Source of the DNA: Arbacia lixula
Lineage: Eukaryota; Echinodermata; Echinoidea; Arbacioida; Arbaciidae
Assembly (NCBI GenBank): GCA_963669155.1
Contig: OZ022595.1
Span: 2,305,705 to 2,369,704 of the forward strand
Direction: 5' to 3'
Length of the DNA: 64,000 nt
This document shows, one piece after another, positions 21,758 through 34,311 of this stretch. The notes under the pieces are model-generated. The model did no database searches. It saw only the letters and a program-made list of their open reading frames with translations, and had not been told where the DNA came from. The stretch's first letter is position 1, and the number at the start of each line of letters is the position of its first letter. Position numbers and translations under genes: made by a program.

Positions 21758-22135
21758 AAATGTAAAAAAAAAAGACAAGGGGATAATTTCAAAGAATTTC
21801 TTGAGCAAAGGATAAAGGATAAAACGAGAAGGAAAACAGGAAAGAGAAGGTGGAGAAGAAAAAGAAAAGGGTGGAAAGAAGCAGAAGAAGAAGGATAGCA
21901 AGGGGAAGAAAGAACAACAAAAAGAGAAAAGATCAAGAAGAATAGAAAAAAACGGAAAAAATCACGTAGAGGGAGAAGAAAATGTAAAAATAAGAAAATG
22001 TAGTAAAAGAATTAGGAGAAGGAAGAAGTAGAAGAAATCATAAAAAGAAAATAGAAAAGGAGAACAACTAACAAGTACAATAATTAGAAAGAAAAAAAAT
22101 CACAAAGAAGAGCAAGAAACAAGAGAAAGTGTTGG
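21758..22135. repeat. Purine-rich low-complexity tract
   Basis: Almost only A and G for about 370 bp on the plus strand (AGAAGAAGG, GAAAAAG), not a simple microsatellite. A 127 aa Lys/Arg-rich frame begins inside MITE-B and runs into it; not a gene. Confidence 0.8.
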
Positions 22136-22355
22136 AATATTCCACCCCTAAAAAAGGTCTCATTACCACGCATGGTCGTGCCCAACTTTGCTCTCTCCCC
22201 CCAAAATGTATATTTAGCAACAGCTTGAAGCGAGGCGTGACGTCAGCACAATGCGTTGTGACGTAGGCGAAACATGTCCGCGCGCCATTTTCGCATTTGA
22301 GAACAAGTCATGATGAGCATACAGATACTGATGCACCATCTGGAGATAGATGTTT

Positions 22356-22356
<1 letters not shown>

Positions 22357-22402
<46 letters not shown>
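22357..22402. repeat. (TC)n microsatellite
   Basis: Uninterrupted (CT)n of about 45 bp. Confidence 0.95.
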
Positions 22403-22406
<4 letters not shown>

Positions 22407-22649
22407 CTCCCTTGCCTCATCCAACTCCTTACCGTTCCATTCTGAGGGGCGCCTGCACGCAGGTATACCGCACTTGAGACATTTTGGTAATGCATTGACC
22501 CATGTTTGAGTTTGAGGTGAGGCGAAGAAGAGATAAAGATGCGCACTAACATCTTAAGATATTTACAAAAGTTATGCTTTTGTATATCATTTTGTTGTTG
22601 CTCAATGTCAATACCCTTATGCCACATAGAAGTGCTATAAAATGAATTT

Positions 22650-22810
22650 TGATAGACTATTTTCCGTATGTATGCAAATTTAGGCACATCTTTCAAACAA
22701 TTCGTTACAAATAGTAACTCCAAAGTCGTATGAGGTTTATCCGAGTAGCAGACGTGAATAGATTCAGCGTGCGTTCAACCCATCGAAACTGAATTGTGAA
22801 ATACAGGAGA
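22650..22810. repeat. Dispersed repeat shared with 23.84-24.00 kb
   Basis: CACATCTTTCAAACAATTCG ... TTTATCCGAGTAGCAGACG ... GTGCGTTCAACCCATCGAA matches CACGTCTTTCAAACAATATC ... TTTTTCCGAGTAGCAACAAC ... GTGCATTACAACCATTCAA at 23873-23970. Family not recognised. Confidence 0.5.
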
Positions 22811-23784
22811 ATGAAACAACACGGTACTACGCAGTTAAGGGGAAAGTTAGGCAGACATTTCGAAATCGGCTTATTGTATAATTCCCTCACCCGTTCCATG
22901 CATGCCCATTTCACACACGTTATTGTTGTTATCCGCTGCATTTTATTTCCATCAATTATTACAGGAAGTCTTGAGTTTTTTCATGTACATGAAGTTACAA
23001 TGTTTATTTTACCACTTCTATCAGCACGTATTTGCGTTTCCCTAACTTCAAGTCCCTATTAAATGTAACTGATTAATATTTGTTTAGCCTAAGTATCATT
23101 GTTTTTTTTTTCTTTAAAAACAATACTCTGAAGGATTTGCAGATGAATATGTAAATTTTGAAGAAGTTCTGCCATTGTCAATACAATTTATGATAAATGT
23201 TTATCAGAAAAGCAATCAAGCACTAAATAACAGACAAACACATACAAATGAAACATAGTTAAACAGAATATGTGACGTCATTTACCGCTGAGATAATATA
23301 CGTGAAATCCGAATACTAATCTAAATTATATCTAACAGCTTGCTATGAGACAAAATATCATTTATATGATTAATAAAGTACCCCATGAAAAAAGCAGTAC
23401 TTTTTATTACCAATGAAATAGGTTATCTGCCGTATGCTGTGAAATGTAGTATCAATCGTTGTATAATGATAATCGAAACAAACAAACAAACATTATCGTT
23501 GATACGTCTTGGTTTTATGTCTCAAAATGTTGTATTATCATGAGATAAAACATGATAAAATAAAAAGGATGTTACAAGCAAATACAACCTGTACAATGCC
23601 ACAGGATGCATACCAAGCAATATATGTGCACCATCTCCACTCCCTGGGGCGTACCCTTTTGCTTGCGCACGGTAGTTGGGCGTCCGGTCAAGACCATTCA
23701 AACAATCGACTACCTCGTACCCTTGTACACCCCTGGATAGAAAGCTGAAATGAGGATAAGATTTTAACCTGAAACCAAACACTT

Positions 23785-23843
23785 GTGTGGGACTCGAACC
23801 CAGGGCCTTTCCCTGTAGACAACTCTCTACCAATAGACCATTT
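23785..23843 (-). mobile_element. tRNA-like SINE head (A and B boxes)
   Basis: Minus strand: TGGTCTATTGGTAGAGAG (A box) and GGGTTCGAGTCCC (B box, 23789-23801) at tRNA-like spacing. No intact cloverleaf or CCA-type 3' end, so a tRNA-derived SINE is more likely than a tRNA gene. Confidence 0.5.
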
Positions 23844-24005
23844 TCGTTATATACGCAAATCGTACGCACGTCTTTCAAACAATATCTTCCCAGTGGAAAC
23901 CACAAGGCTTGCTCAAAGTTTTTCCGAGTAGCAACAACTACTAAATTCAAAGTGCATTACAACCATTCAATTTGAATGACTAGATACAGTTGAATGGAGT
24001 AACGG
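23838..24005. repeat. Second copy of the 22.65 kb repeat, next to a SINE head
   Basis: Aligns with 22650-22810 (same spacing of the CTTTCAAACAAT and CCGAGTAGCA blocks) and abuts the tRNA-like sequence ending at 23843, so the two may belong to one composite SINE. Confidence 0.5.
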
Positions 24006-24027
24006 GTTCATACGCAGTTGTGGGGAA

Positions 24028-24348
24028 AGAAACATATCAGTGAAGAATTTGATGAAGGGAGATTTTTTTTTCATAGAGGTGCATGTGTGTAAACACGTGT
24101 TTCGAATGATGTATAAAATGCACAGGTAAAATTTTGCATATCCTTTTAAGAAAATCAACATCTTTAAAAACATTAGTTCACCACATATGAAACAGCATCT
24201 GTCACATGACGTCACAAAATTAATATCTTAAACAATCGTAATTGTTTCATCCTTTGACAGATTTTCGTCGAATCTTCACTAATATGTTTCTGTCATATTT
24301 CTGCTTTTATTGAAACCAACTTAATATCAGGGTGGGCCATCCCTTTAA
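24028..24348. mobile_element. MITE-B copy, left-truncated
   Basis: Right arm intact (CATCCTTTGACAGATTTTCGTCG ... GGTGGGCCATCCCTTTAA) with TTAA at 24345-24348 and TGACGTCA at 24207-24214; the left arm is reduced to AACATATCAGTGAAGAATTTGATGAAG. Confidence 0.7.
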
Positions 24349-25114
24349 CTCTTCATCCGCCATTCATGCGAATTTGCACTGGTTATACACGCAAAACCCA
24401 TAGTGCATCAATTCATCTGGCACGCAAGCAGTTAATTGAGAATCCTAGTCGCCTGGTGTGAATGGGCCCAGACTATTGCTGAAACAGTTCCGGGTGATGG
24501 CTAGCTAATGTGGAGAGGATACCTCGTGTCACTCGGTAGACTCCGGGGGTCTCCGTTACTACGGCAACGCGTAAAACGATCTTCCTAATCTGATTAAAGA
24601 AAATACTCGAGATATCTTGACTACCAACTAGTCTGTGGGACAGACCTCCTCGCGAAAAGGGTGTTTATGACATCGGCGGTTGGATGTGATGCAACGCGTG
24701 GAATAGTGCTTGGTTTAATCTAAATATCATTATGAAGACTGATTCGAGGCGATTTCACGATTATCCGTAAAATATCGGAAGCAATGCTTTGGCTGCGTGT
24801 AAATGTGTGTATAATGTAAATTCTTTTTACAGGTAGGTGAGTGTAAGACTACGGATGATTGGTTGATCGCGCGCGTTTTTTGGGCCTGATACAAGGAAGC
24901 TAGCGATCGAAAATCGCAAACAAACCGCGCTATGGTGTCACCAAGTTGGCAAAGATCGATGGAAATTTGAGAAAGACGCGCGAATACCAACCGAACGTCA
25001 GAGCATAATGAGGGCTGCCTTCACGCTTTTGCTGTCGTCCTGCGAAAGAAAAAAGAAACCTCGGCAAATATGGCATGAGGATTGGCGGAGATAGGTGTGA
25101 GGTGAAGGGAAACG

Positions 25115-25279
25115 AAAGATTAGGAGAGAGAAAGACAGAAAGAGGGAAGAAGAGAGGGGGAGAGGGAGAGGATTTTGGGTCGCTAAAGAATAGAAGAGAG
25201 ACTTAAGGACAGGTAAATGCACAGTGAAAAAAAGAAAATAGAGCATGAGAGAGAGGGGAAGAGATAGAGAGACACAGAG

Positions 25280-25313
<34 letters not shown>

Positions 25314-25325
25314 AGAGAGAGAAGA

Positions 25326-25373
<48 letters not shown>

Positions 25374-25533
25374 GAGAAAGACAGACAGACTGGGAGAGAG
25401 ATAGATGGGGATATTATATATATCGCACGGTATTGCAGTACCCGATCGGAGAATGGGGGAGAGTACAGTTTGCGTTCTAGGGACAGGACAAGATATGTAA
25501 ATAGCAAAAGAAAACAGCCAGAGAGTGAATAAA

Positions 25534-25589
<56 letters not shown>

Positions 25590-25620
25590 AGACAGAAAGG
25601 GAGAGAGAGAGAATGGAAGG
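25115..25620. repeat. (GA)n arrays
   Basis: Three (GA)n blocks (25115-25160, 25240-25400, 25536-25615) in one purine-rich region, with unique sequence at 25400-25530. Confidence 0.95.
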
Positions 25621-25980
25621 AGGGGTGATCATCTCGGTGGCGGGAGCATGATGAATTGTGGGTAAATCTTCTGCATTTGCGACGTTTTTACGTTGATGAA
25701 TCTTGTGGCATTCGTGGGACAATCGAACTAATTATCGTTAGCTGAGAGTGTTTGGGCCGAGAACACCGCGCTATCTCCCTCGTTAATCGACTATCTTCAG
25801 AAGTATTTCTGATCGGTAAAGACAAAACAATCAGCAATCAAGGACGTGTCTGGAATTTGCTTATTCATTACGTGATGCGCCGGCTCATCAAGCATCATGA
25901 CGTCATGTATCATTGGAAATCCTGTCTCTGATTTGTATATACTTATATGCAACGAGTTTTTCACATGGGACTGGTGCCTA

Positions 25981-26020
25981 AGGGGGGGGGGGGGGGGGGG
26001 ACCGGGGGGAGGGGGTGGTA
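25981..26020. repeat. Poly(G) run
   Basis: About 20 G, then G-rich sequence (ACCGGGGGGAGGGGG); potential G-quadruplex on the plus strand. Confidence 0.9.
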
Positions 26021-26228
26021 GGAGCGCATCCAACAATATCACCAACAAGAAATATATTATTAATGTTAAAAGAATGAACGATAACGAATACAACAATAAT
26101 GATACTGATATTGATAACGACTTGATAAGTATTACAAATTTTCAGAAGAATTCACGATGATGATAATAATAATGATATAATGAGTTTCATTAATGATAGA
26201 TAATTATGGGATGACGAAAGGAGGTAGA

Positions 26229-26480
26229 GATAGAAAAAAGAGAAGAAGAAGATGAAATAGAAGAAGGAGAAGAAGAAGAAGAAGAAGAAGAAGAAGAAGA
26301 AGAAGAAGAAGAAGAAGAAGAAGAAGAAGAAGAAGAAAAAGAAGAGGATGAAGAAGAAGAAGAAAAAGAAGAAAAAGAAGAAGAAGAAGAAGAAGAAGAA
26401 GAAGAAGAAGAAGAAGAAGAAGAAGAAGAAGAGGATGAAGAAGAAGAAGAAGAAAAAGAAGAAGAAGAAGAAGAAGAATT
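26229..26480. repeat. (GAA)n array, ~250 bp
   Basis: (GAA)n with a few AAA and GAT interruptions, including two copies of GAGGATGAAGAAGAAGAAG about 95 bp apart. Reads poly-Ser or poly-Glu in different frames. Long GAA tracts are triplex-prone. Confidence 0.95.
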
Positions 26481-26499
26481 GCGAACGGCAGTATTAAAA

Positions 26500-27704
26500 A
26501 GTGCTTTCCTTATTGTCGAAATAATGAAAAACATGAAGTGGAAATATATTCAACATATAAGCTATCCTCCATCCACAATTTTATTACTATTTCGAAGGAC
26601 GTAATTACACATTGACTCCGGTCGTGAGATCACCTCACGTTCTTTTATCTAGCGGAAAGCTACTCCGATGATTATTATTCAGAAAACAAAAGGAACATTG
26701 AGAACGTGTTTTCTGGAGGCCAATTGGCGTGAAAGTGAAAATTCATCTTCCCCTCATCGCTTTATTCTATCGACTTAATTAAACCCGGCTTTTGAACAGT
26801 AAATGAAATAATACAGATATGATGAGAAATAATATCTATGAGGATCTATGCTATAGCAAAATAATGTGGAGCTAATTAAAACCAATGGTGTAGCCCACCA
26901 TACCCCCCCCCCCCCCCAATGCAAAAATCGATTTAAAAATGGCACAGTTCAACATTACTCTATGCATAAGTGATAGCGTGGTAACATCTGACCAGTTTTT
27001 CAAAATCGTATGTACAGCAAAAATTGTGGAAGAATTATTCACGCGTACCAGTGCTCTGCGCATGTTCGTGCGATTATCATGATTATAGAGGCATTAGATA
27101 GCGGAGTTTGCCTCCCCCCCCCCCTCCCCCCTGTGCAATATCTTAGTGCATCTCCTTCATCATTTATTCCGCTTATCAACTCATTATGACACTACAATAT
27201 TTCTGGAGGTCTGTCCCCACTGGCCACCGAAGCGCAGTATTTCACAATATATATGTCAACCTCGACGATACCCGCACAATACATCATTTCTCCGTTCAAC
27301 CAGTGTACATGATGAAAGACAGTGAATATATGAATTATGCGTTGAAATGATTTACATGCAATCGCATATGTCATGTGCTTATATACACGTCTTTGGTAGG
27401 CTAATATTGAGCGAGAGAGAGCGATGGGTTGGGTATGTACAATCCGTGACAGACGTGCTTTTCGGCGGGTTTTCTCTACGGACTGCTAGCAGCTCACCCC
27501 GCGGGTCGCAGCGGGGGTGAAGTGGCTGGGTAGACGCCTTTTAATTGGGAGATTCAAGGATAAAAGGAGGGGTGGGGTGGGTTGAAGTGTTTAGAAGGGT
27601 CATGAACTATTTCTGGGCAAATTTAATAGCAAACAATTAGTCTGAGCAAACCAACAAAAAATAATTTAAATTTGTTCGGCGTAAGATGATGGTATGTGTG
27701 TGTT

Positions 27705-27736
<32 letters not shown>

Positions 27737-28260
27737 GCTGGGTGTGGTGGTAATTTTCAGTAATCGTGCACTACACTTATCTTTGCAAAAATAATTTCCA
27801 ACGCCCGAACAATAACAAATATCACTAATAGGTATTCGTTCAGAATGGATAATTCACTAGTATGATTGATAGTGTGCATCATAATCGTCAATCCCAATGA
27901 TTTAACTTGTGTCAATATGTTGCCGTTGAAGCTATAAACGCTCTCATATAGCAAATTGATTTCGAGTGCACGTATGCAAGAGTATGCATGTGTTCGTGTT
28001 AGTGTTGGTAATGCGTGTATGGCTGTATGTATTCGCTTGTAGGTTTATGTGTAAGCATTCATGTAATCATCAATAGGGTCTTAAATTATATCAACCTGGT
28101 TATTTATGGCGTGAAAAGCACGTTCTTTGTTTAATATTTTTTGTTTGATAATTTGATATTTTATTTTATAATTAGATGTTTTGTTTAATTGACTTATCAT
28201 AAGATACGTGTGTCATTCGTATTCATATATTTCAAGACAGCGTGTGTAGGTCCACATGCC
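26500..28260. other. No gene recognised
   Basis: Unique AT-rich sequence with C runs at 26904 and 27115 and a short GC-rich patch (27480-27545) that has stops in the minus-strand frames checked. Confidence 0.45.
27700..27740. repeat. (TG)n microsatellite
   Basis: About 40 bp (TG)n. Confidence 0.9.
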
Positions 28261-28261
28261 C

Positions 28262-28467
28262 TCTACAGTGAATGAATTCACTTTTGTGGACCCTGACGCT
28301 GTCTCTTTCTGTCATCTTTATTAAGTTACAGAATTTGGTCTGTTATACAGTACGTGTACTTTCTTCTTATGATATTGTATGTTATGTAATATTACTTTTA
28401 TGGTCAAATAAATACTACTACTACTACTACCACCACTGCCACTACTACTACTACTACTCCTACTAAT

Positions 28468-28520
<53 letters not shown>

Positions 28521-28521
28521 G

Positions 28522-28553
<32 letters not shown>

Positions 28554-28599
28554 CCTACTCCTACTCCTACTACTACTACTTCTACTATTACTACTACTT

Positions 28600-28654
<55 letters not shown>

Positions 28655-28670
28655 TACTACTACTAATGAT
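28262..28670 (+). mobile_element. LINE-like 3' tail running into a (CTA)n array
   Basis: TCTTTCTGTCATCTTTATTAAG ... TTATGGTCAAATAAATA then about 260 bp of (CTA)n with CTG and CTC interruptions (28411-28665). The tail and the trinucleotide array form one unit, suggesting array growth from a retroposon tail. On the other strand it reads (GTA)n/poly-Val and is not a gene. Confidence 0.55.
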
Positions 28671-31074
28671 AATAAAAGGGTTGGAATGTATCTGTGTATG
28701 GTATGCTCTTGTCTGTCCGTATGTATGTTTGCGCCATTAATATGACTTGTGTACATATGCGAGAGTATGGATACATGGCAATTGGCAGTCTCATGGCGAT
28801 GTAATTGAAAACACATATGATAAATGCCTCTAAGCGTCAAGTTGATTCATTTCCTTCATTTAGATATCAAAGTAGAGGATACAGTTACAACATTATGTAA
28901 ACAAAGAATGATACATACATCTATTTAGTGAGTGGGTGTAGCCAGAAAGAACGCGCGCGGCCTTGTGTGTTGAGTCTATGTGGATGGCGGAATCTGGAGG
29001 TGACACATAAATTCCATACAAAGTTGCCTTCGGATCGGATCCCGCAAAGTTAAAATAGAGACGGGAGGTGGCGAGTCATGTTTGTTATTGTAGAACACGA
29101 TATGTCATAGCATCTGTCCTAAACAGCTACCATGCCCGTCCAATTACAGATATGCACCCCTCTTCAATACCACTCGACAAGTAAGCTGGGCGAGATGTTA
29201 GCTGGGGCTGTCAGGGGGTGGGGATTGACACCAGGAGGCACGTCCGCACGGAGACGGCATCCCGCTCCCGCACGCGGTCTGTACTTTTGCCGCCGTGATA
29301 TTGCACGGACAGGATTATATAATACTGTGAGCATGCGTAAAACCACAGACGGCCCTTTATTTATTGTTTGTTTTCAGAAGAGAGGTAAAATGCAAAGAGT
29401 GTACTATTACCTCAACTGACTTCATGGGACGCCAGATAAAACAATGTGAAATATTATTATTGATTCAATATAAATCATTTTGTCCTCGGAATCACTATGC
29501 TATATCTACTGATCTATACTGACTTTGTCCACATCATAATTACAGTCAATAATTGAAATTGCCCACTGTTGATGAAAATCAATATGATTCTGACTACATC
29601 ACCCGCATGATTATTTTTGGCCCCCCATAGCGTTGGTCGACGTTTAGTTCGCACACAATTAGAATGTTAAAAAAATCATAACTTTCTTATTCTTTGACAG
29701 ATTTTCATCAAACCTTAACTTAAGGTTTTTGTCATGTTTCTGCTTTTACCAAAAACAGCTTAACTTCATGGTGGCCTTTCCCTTTGAGAGGTAGGGGTAG
29801 GATACATCCACACGGCTCGTAACCAAAGCCTGTCATAATGACACTCATAGCCGTTTACATTATGTCTCGATTGCCAGTAAGCGCTGTACCATACATGGCA
29901 TACTGTATTGAAGTGTATGAAAAACACGTGCGTCAAACTACATTCGGTGCAACGATGTTGCGGTGTGTATTAGGGGGGGGGGGGGGGTAGGGAATGAGTG
30001 CAGTTTATAAACCCCTCAATGTGCGGTTTTATTGAACAATGCGCAATGACAAATGCAAGTCATAACAAATACAACAATTTATTTCCGAAGTATCTCTAAA
30101 TACCTTTTTGCGCCAGTGATGCATTGGTTCACACACCAAAGAACAGCAGTTTGTCTTGATAGGTTCAGCACTAAGGTGAGCCACTGCCCCATCCCGCCCA
30201 GGCGAAAGAACCCCGCCATGAAATTGGAATTACCAACACGTTACATGCGGAGAGGCGTCTTCTTATAGTTCACGCACACACAGCGTGAATAAAACATCGC
30301 CAACCCTAGTAAGAGTGCCGTCTTATGAAGCATAGGTCTGTCGGTATCTTTCTAGTTGTTGACCTTTCAGTGTGATACTTTACTCAGGTGCAGCGGCAGA
30401 TCGGCTTGGAATGCAAAGAGCATTACACGAAGCGATTCTTCTTGTTTTGCCGCAACGGGAAACCGTTAGCGGGAGCGGCTACCCGCTTCCGAATGAGCAT
30501 AGCATTCATATAAGTACGTTTACGTAGAAGCGGTGCGCTGTCGGCGCTCGCCGCTTCGTTCTGTTTAATGCCAGGAGATTCCTGTAGCGGCAAGGCAGAA
30601 AAATGCCTGCATCATAACAATCTTGTAAATGCAAATGTACTCCGTCACTTTACAGACAGGAAAACCCTCAGTGTAAACAGGCAAAAAACAATGCTGCAGC
30701 GGCATATCGCTGTAGAATTGTGAACGTACCTGATTCTTTATGCGCCATTGAGACATTTTCGCAAAAGTAACACACACAACTCCCATTCAGCTGCAGGTAT
30801 TTTTGTCGCACACAAAAGGTTAAAAATGTATGCCCGATACAGTAGAAATTGAACATCATGATTAGGCAAACTTGTTTAGGTTTGCTTCTGTTAACTGGAA
30901 TTGCAAATTACGTTATCCAATGCAGGAAAACGGGCTTTTATATGTGATTTTGTGAAACACTAGTGAAAAAAGAAAATTCCCAAGGTTGTGTAAAGAAATA
31001 AATCATCCAGCTCTCATTCACGATTATTCACGACCAGGAAAACGATTATGTCATACTGCGTCAGATGAAGACAT
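28671..31074. other. No gene recognised; GC-richer patches
   Basis: Apart from the MITE-B fragment there are GC-rich stretches at 29190-29290 and 30420-30560. Open frames of 60-95 codons on both strands at 29.1-29.4 kb lack domains or convincing splice sites. Confidence 0.4.
29665..29786. mobile_element. MITE-B right-end fragment
   Basis: ATCATAACTTTCTTATTCTTTGACAGATTTTCATCAAACC ... GGTGGCCTTTCCCTTTG matches the right arm of the other copies. Confidence 0.65.
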
Positions 31075-31183
31075 ATGTTATAGTGCTTCGGGCAAAAGTA
31101 TAATGTTGTAATGCTTCAGGTAATAGTTATGTTGTAATGCTTCAGGCGAAGGTATATGCTATACTACTTCAAGCGAAGGTATT
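31075..31183. repeat. Degenerate ~26 bp tandem repeat, four units
   Basis: Units of the form TGTTGTAATGCTTCAGGCGAAGGTATA (first half well conserved) at about 31076, 31104, 31130 and 31156. Confidence 0.65.
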
Positions 31184-31852
31184 GTTCCTTTAACATATTA
31201 TGTTTCGCTCATTATGATTCATATTGTAACAATACTATACAAAACGAGCAGGCTGCCCATGCGGTAACCTTGGCAACACGACATAGGTTCGAGGCATGTT
31301 AAGGAAGGCTATTGGCATACGATACAAATAACGCCATTTATGGCAATAATAAAGTTGACGAAAACGTACTGGCATTTGCAACAATATAGTCCACTATGGC
31401 TAATTTCCATTAGCATTAAAAAAAAAACAACTTCAGCGATGTAATTCTCAGGATTTTGAAGTGACGGACACTTAATTAAAGAGTGTTGTCTGTCGGTGTG
31501 AGGCGTCAGGAATTCTGTCAAGCGTACTGTTAGGTTGTCTTTAATTTCTGGCAATACTGCTTCGCTGCTACTCGACGGCCTGCGCCTGAATTAGGACATC
31601 GCTGCATGATGCCAAACATGTCGGATATAGGGCAAGACGGGCAGGTGCCGGGAGATACGAATGTGAAAAAACAAATCTTCAACATGATGTGAAAAAGTTG
31701 CATTCTCACTGGAGCAATCTTTCCCACTTTTCCCCAAAAGAACATTTATCGGACCATTTACAGGGTACCTTAATCCTTTAAGTGCCGTTGATACATTTCG
31801 CACAAGTTATACACTCAACGCACAGAGAGCACCTTCGAGGGAATACAAAGAG

Positions 31853-32083
31853 TTAACGGGAATATACTCTACTGGGAAGACAAAAAGCCTTCAATCTCCG
31901 AACATTTTGAGGATTTGTGATTTAATCACTACTTACTCCAAATGTGGATAATTTGAGAGGAAATAACATCCAGCATGTTTCTAAAATGGACAATACATGA
32001 ATTTAAGACCATTGGCAAAAAGGTTGGTCACGATCATCGTTTGAGGGCTTTTTTGTCTTTCCAAGACAGTATATTCCCTTTAA
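31853..32083. mobile_element. MITE-C, internally deleted copy with TTAA flanks
   Basis: TTAACGGGAATATACT...ACTGGGAAGACAAAAAGCC at the left; right end, reversed, TTAAAGGGAATATACTGTC. The left inner arm is missing, so only one strand of the palindrome remains. TTAA is present on both sides. Confidence 0.78.
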
Positions 32084-32319
32084 AGGCACGTATGCACGGA
32101 GCTAGTTTGCCGTTCATAAAAATGGACAGTACTATTCAAATATGACTTGTACTAATTTTCTTGAAAGTGTTAATGACACAGTTTAACGTTTTGTGATCAT
32201 TGGTGTACGTTGGTGACACACATCTAGTGTATGGTTTTATGATTGTTTAAATTTACACCATAATAATGAAACAAATATGAAATCAGAAATCATTGTGTTT
32301 TGATATTGTTATATATTGT

Positions 32320-32428
32320 GTCCAATGTCAAATCATGTGCCGTTCTAGAAACTGTAATGTAATGTCGGCCTGAACGTATTACATATCCATGCTAAGGATG
32401 TGAATAAAATAAATGAGACGAAACGAAA
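32320..32428 (+). mobile_element. Probable LINE 3' tail
   Basis: TGTGTCCAATGTCAAATCATG ... GCTAAGGATGTGAATAAAATAAATGAGACG: 3' UTR-like end with an AATAAA-rich tail. Similar opening (TGTTCAATGTCAAGGC) at 62.66 kb. Confidence 0.4.
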
Positions 32429-33054
32429 TATCGACCCTTGCGCTTATTTTTAGCGAGTCTTCACGGTCCCCCTGTGAGCATATCACATTTCCATCTCACA
32501 TATATCATTAAATCACCACAGCTACAAGAAGACATCATCACAGTAAATGTCAAATGCGAATGACGCCATCGGATGCAAAGCATACAGGCGTTGTGGTATG
32601 CGTCTGTAATCCGCGCGACTGTGGAGGAAAATAGCTTAAGTTGTCAGATTTTTCTGCATTTCGTCGCTGGTAAAATATTTTAGTAAAAGTAAAACTCAAT
32701 GACACATCATCAATCAGTATGCGAAGGCCTTTACGTTACTGTGTACAGGGTGTACGATTTGTAAGTAGCCTGGTCTCACCTGAGAACAGAAAACATAAAC
32801 ATAATATATTTTTTTTTACTAATAAACACTATTTAGAAAATAGCAAAAATAGTATTTATTAGTACACTCTCACCATGGAAACATTCAAAGAACATATACA
32901 CTTTTTTGTTTTTCAATATTTTTTTATTATGCTCAATTTCAAATAATACATACAACCACAAAAGCACAAATAATATTACATAATTTCTCTTCACATAAGT
33001 TACGATAAACAAAAGAAAAAAAAATATTTTCATACATATATTTTAATTTCCCCT

Positions 33055-33146
33055 TCCACACACATACACACACATACACACACACACACAAAAACGTGTT
33101 CTATCAGCTCTACAATCTTGTGCGCTGAAGTGCGGTAACTATAAAT

Positions 33147-33225
<79 letters not shown>

Positions 33226-33236
33226 TATATAAGAAT
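33055..33236. repeat. (CA)n and (TA)n compound microsatellite
   Basis: (CA)n at 33057-33090, (CA)n-(TA)n at 33147-33236; left boundary of Penelope-like copy 1. Confidence 0.9.
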
Positions 33237-33352
33237 AGAGGTTGCGATGGCGCTGATTACAAGGTGAAGACAAACAAATTAAATGAAACGCCGGAGAAGA
33301 AAAATTATTCGAATTTTCGGTCATAGACCTTTATCAAGAATGGATGACTGAA
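33237..33352 (+). mobile_element. Penelope-like terminal fragment, copy 1
   Basis: AGGTTGCGATGGCGCTGATTAC ... GAAACGCCGGAGAAGAAAAATTATTCGAA...TTTTCGGTCATAGACCTTTATCAAGA. The CGGTCATAGACCTTTATCAAGA end resembles Penelope-like element termini in marine invertebrates. It is sandwiched between (CA)/(TA) and (AT) arrays. Assignment is from pattern memory. Confidence 0.5.
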
Positions 33353-33420
33353 CAATTTACACATAAACATGATTGCGTACAACGAGCGTATTTTAAACTG
33401 AAACTAGGGGCGCTTATTAC

Positions 33421-33423
<3 letters not shown>

Positions 33424-33476
<53 letters not shown>

Positions 33477-33510
33477 AACATGTATGTGTGTGTGTGTGTG
33501 CGTGTGTTTT
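33424..33510. repeat. (AT)n-(GT)n compound microsatellite
   Basis: (AT)n about 50 bp, then (TG)n about 30 bp. Confidence 0.9.
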
Positions 33511-34203
33511 TGTGACATTGTGATTTACGGTAGACTTCCTTACCTACTTACTGTACTACCACAGTTAAGATTCTCTTCCCCCTCCTTTACACGTCTCTCA
33601 AAATACAACCAAGAACACTCATTGGACATGATGGACGTCTCAAAATCTGTGCAAACAGTCACGTATGAATATGCTTGCTCACATAATCACAGCTAGGAGT
33701 TCAGCTTCGACATTGACCGATGGGCAGTGAAGGTCGTGTCTTCTCCTCTACCCCTCTCCCCTTCCCCGCCCCTCTCTCTCTTTAAGTTGGCCTCGAGGTT
33801 TACTGACCGTAAAACTGGGGCGGTAAGGACCAGTGTATTAGAGCACAAGCAAAGCCAATCTGGTCTGACCCTATAAGTATGTATTGAATGCTGCATGTTC
33901 ACGCTCCGATAAGTAGTAAGACATTGCGACTGGCTGAATCGCAGGACCTGGTCATTGGATAAATGTAAGAAGGTGGCGTCACATGTCCAGTCGTAGGACG
34001 ATTGAACGTGAATATACGCTACATATAAACCACGAATACGTTTCTTTTATTTAGACCCCCCCCCCCCCCACACACACACACACCCATTACGAAACACACG
34101 AACACATATGTGCTATACATCTGAATGACCCAATATCTTTGTGCATTTTCTATGGGTTAGACTACATTCTCAATCTAAATGGTGGTAGATATAAGACGGC
34201 CCC

Positions 34204-34311
34204 AGACGTGATCTAGTCGGACCGTATGCGCCGGGCGTGGTGCCCCCCGTGCACGCTAGACGTGATCTAGTCGGACGGTGTGCGTCGAACGTGGTGCCCC
34301 CCTGCACCCTC
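34204..34311. repeat. 54 bp tandem repeat, two units, GC-rich
   Basis: AGACGTGATCTAGTCGGAC begins at 34204 and 34258; both units end in a C-rich GTGGTGCCCCCC segment. Minus-strand frames read GGTT..RPTRSRL twice because of the repeat, not as a protein signature. Confidence 0.75.

Noticed and set aside
23785..23843. tRNA gene
   Set aside because: A and B boxes are present, but acceptor and anticodon stems do not pair; more likely a SINE head.
26190..26534. Poly-Ser frame of 114 codons
   Set aside because: Pure readout of the (GAA)n array.
28463..28840. Poly-Val frame of 125 codons
   Set aside because: Readout of the (CTA)n array on the minus strand.
29132..29419. Overlapping plus and minus frames in a GC-rich patch
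   Set aside because: No domain and no paired splice sites; may simply be a CpG-rich patch.
33237..33352. Hammerhead ribozyme in the Penelope-like fragments
   Set aside because: I could not find the CTGATGA...GAAA core in any of the four fragments.
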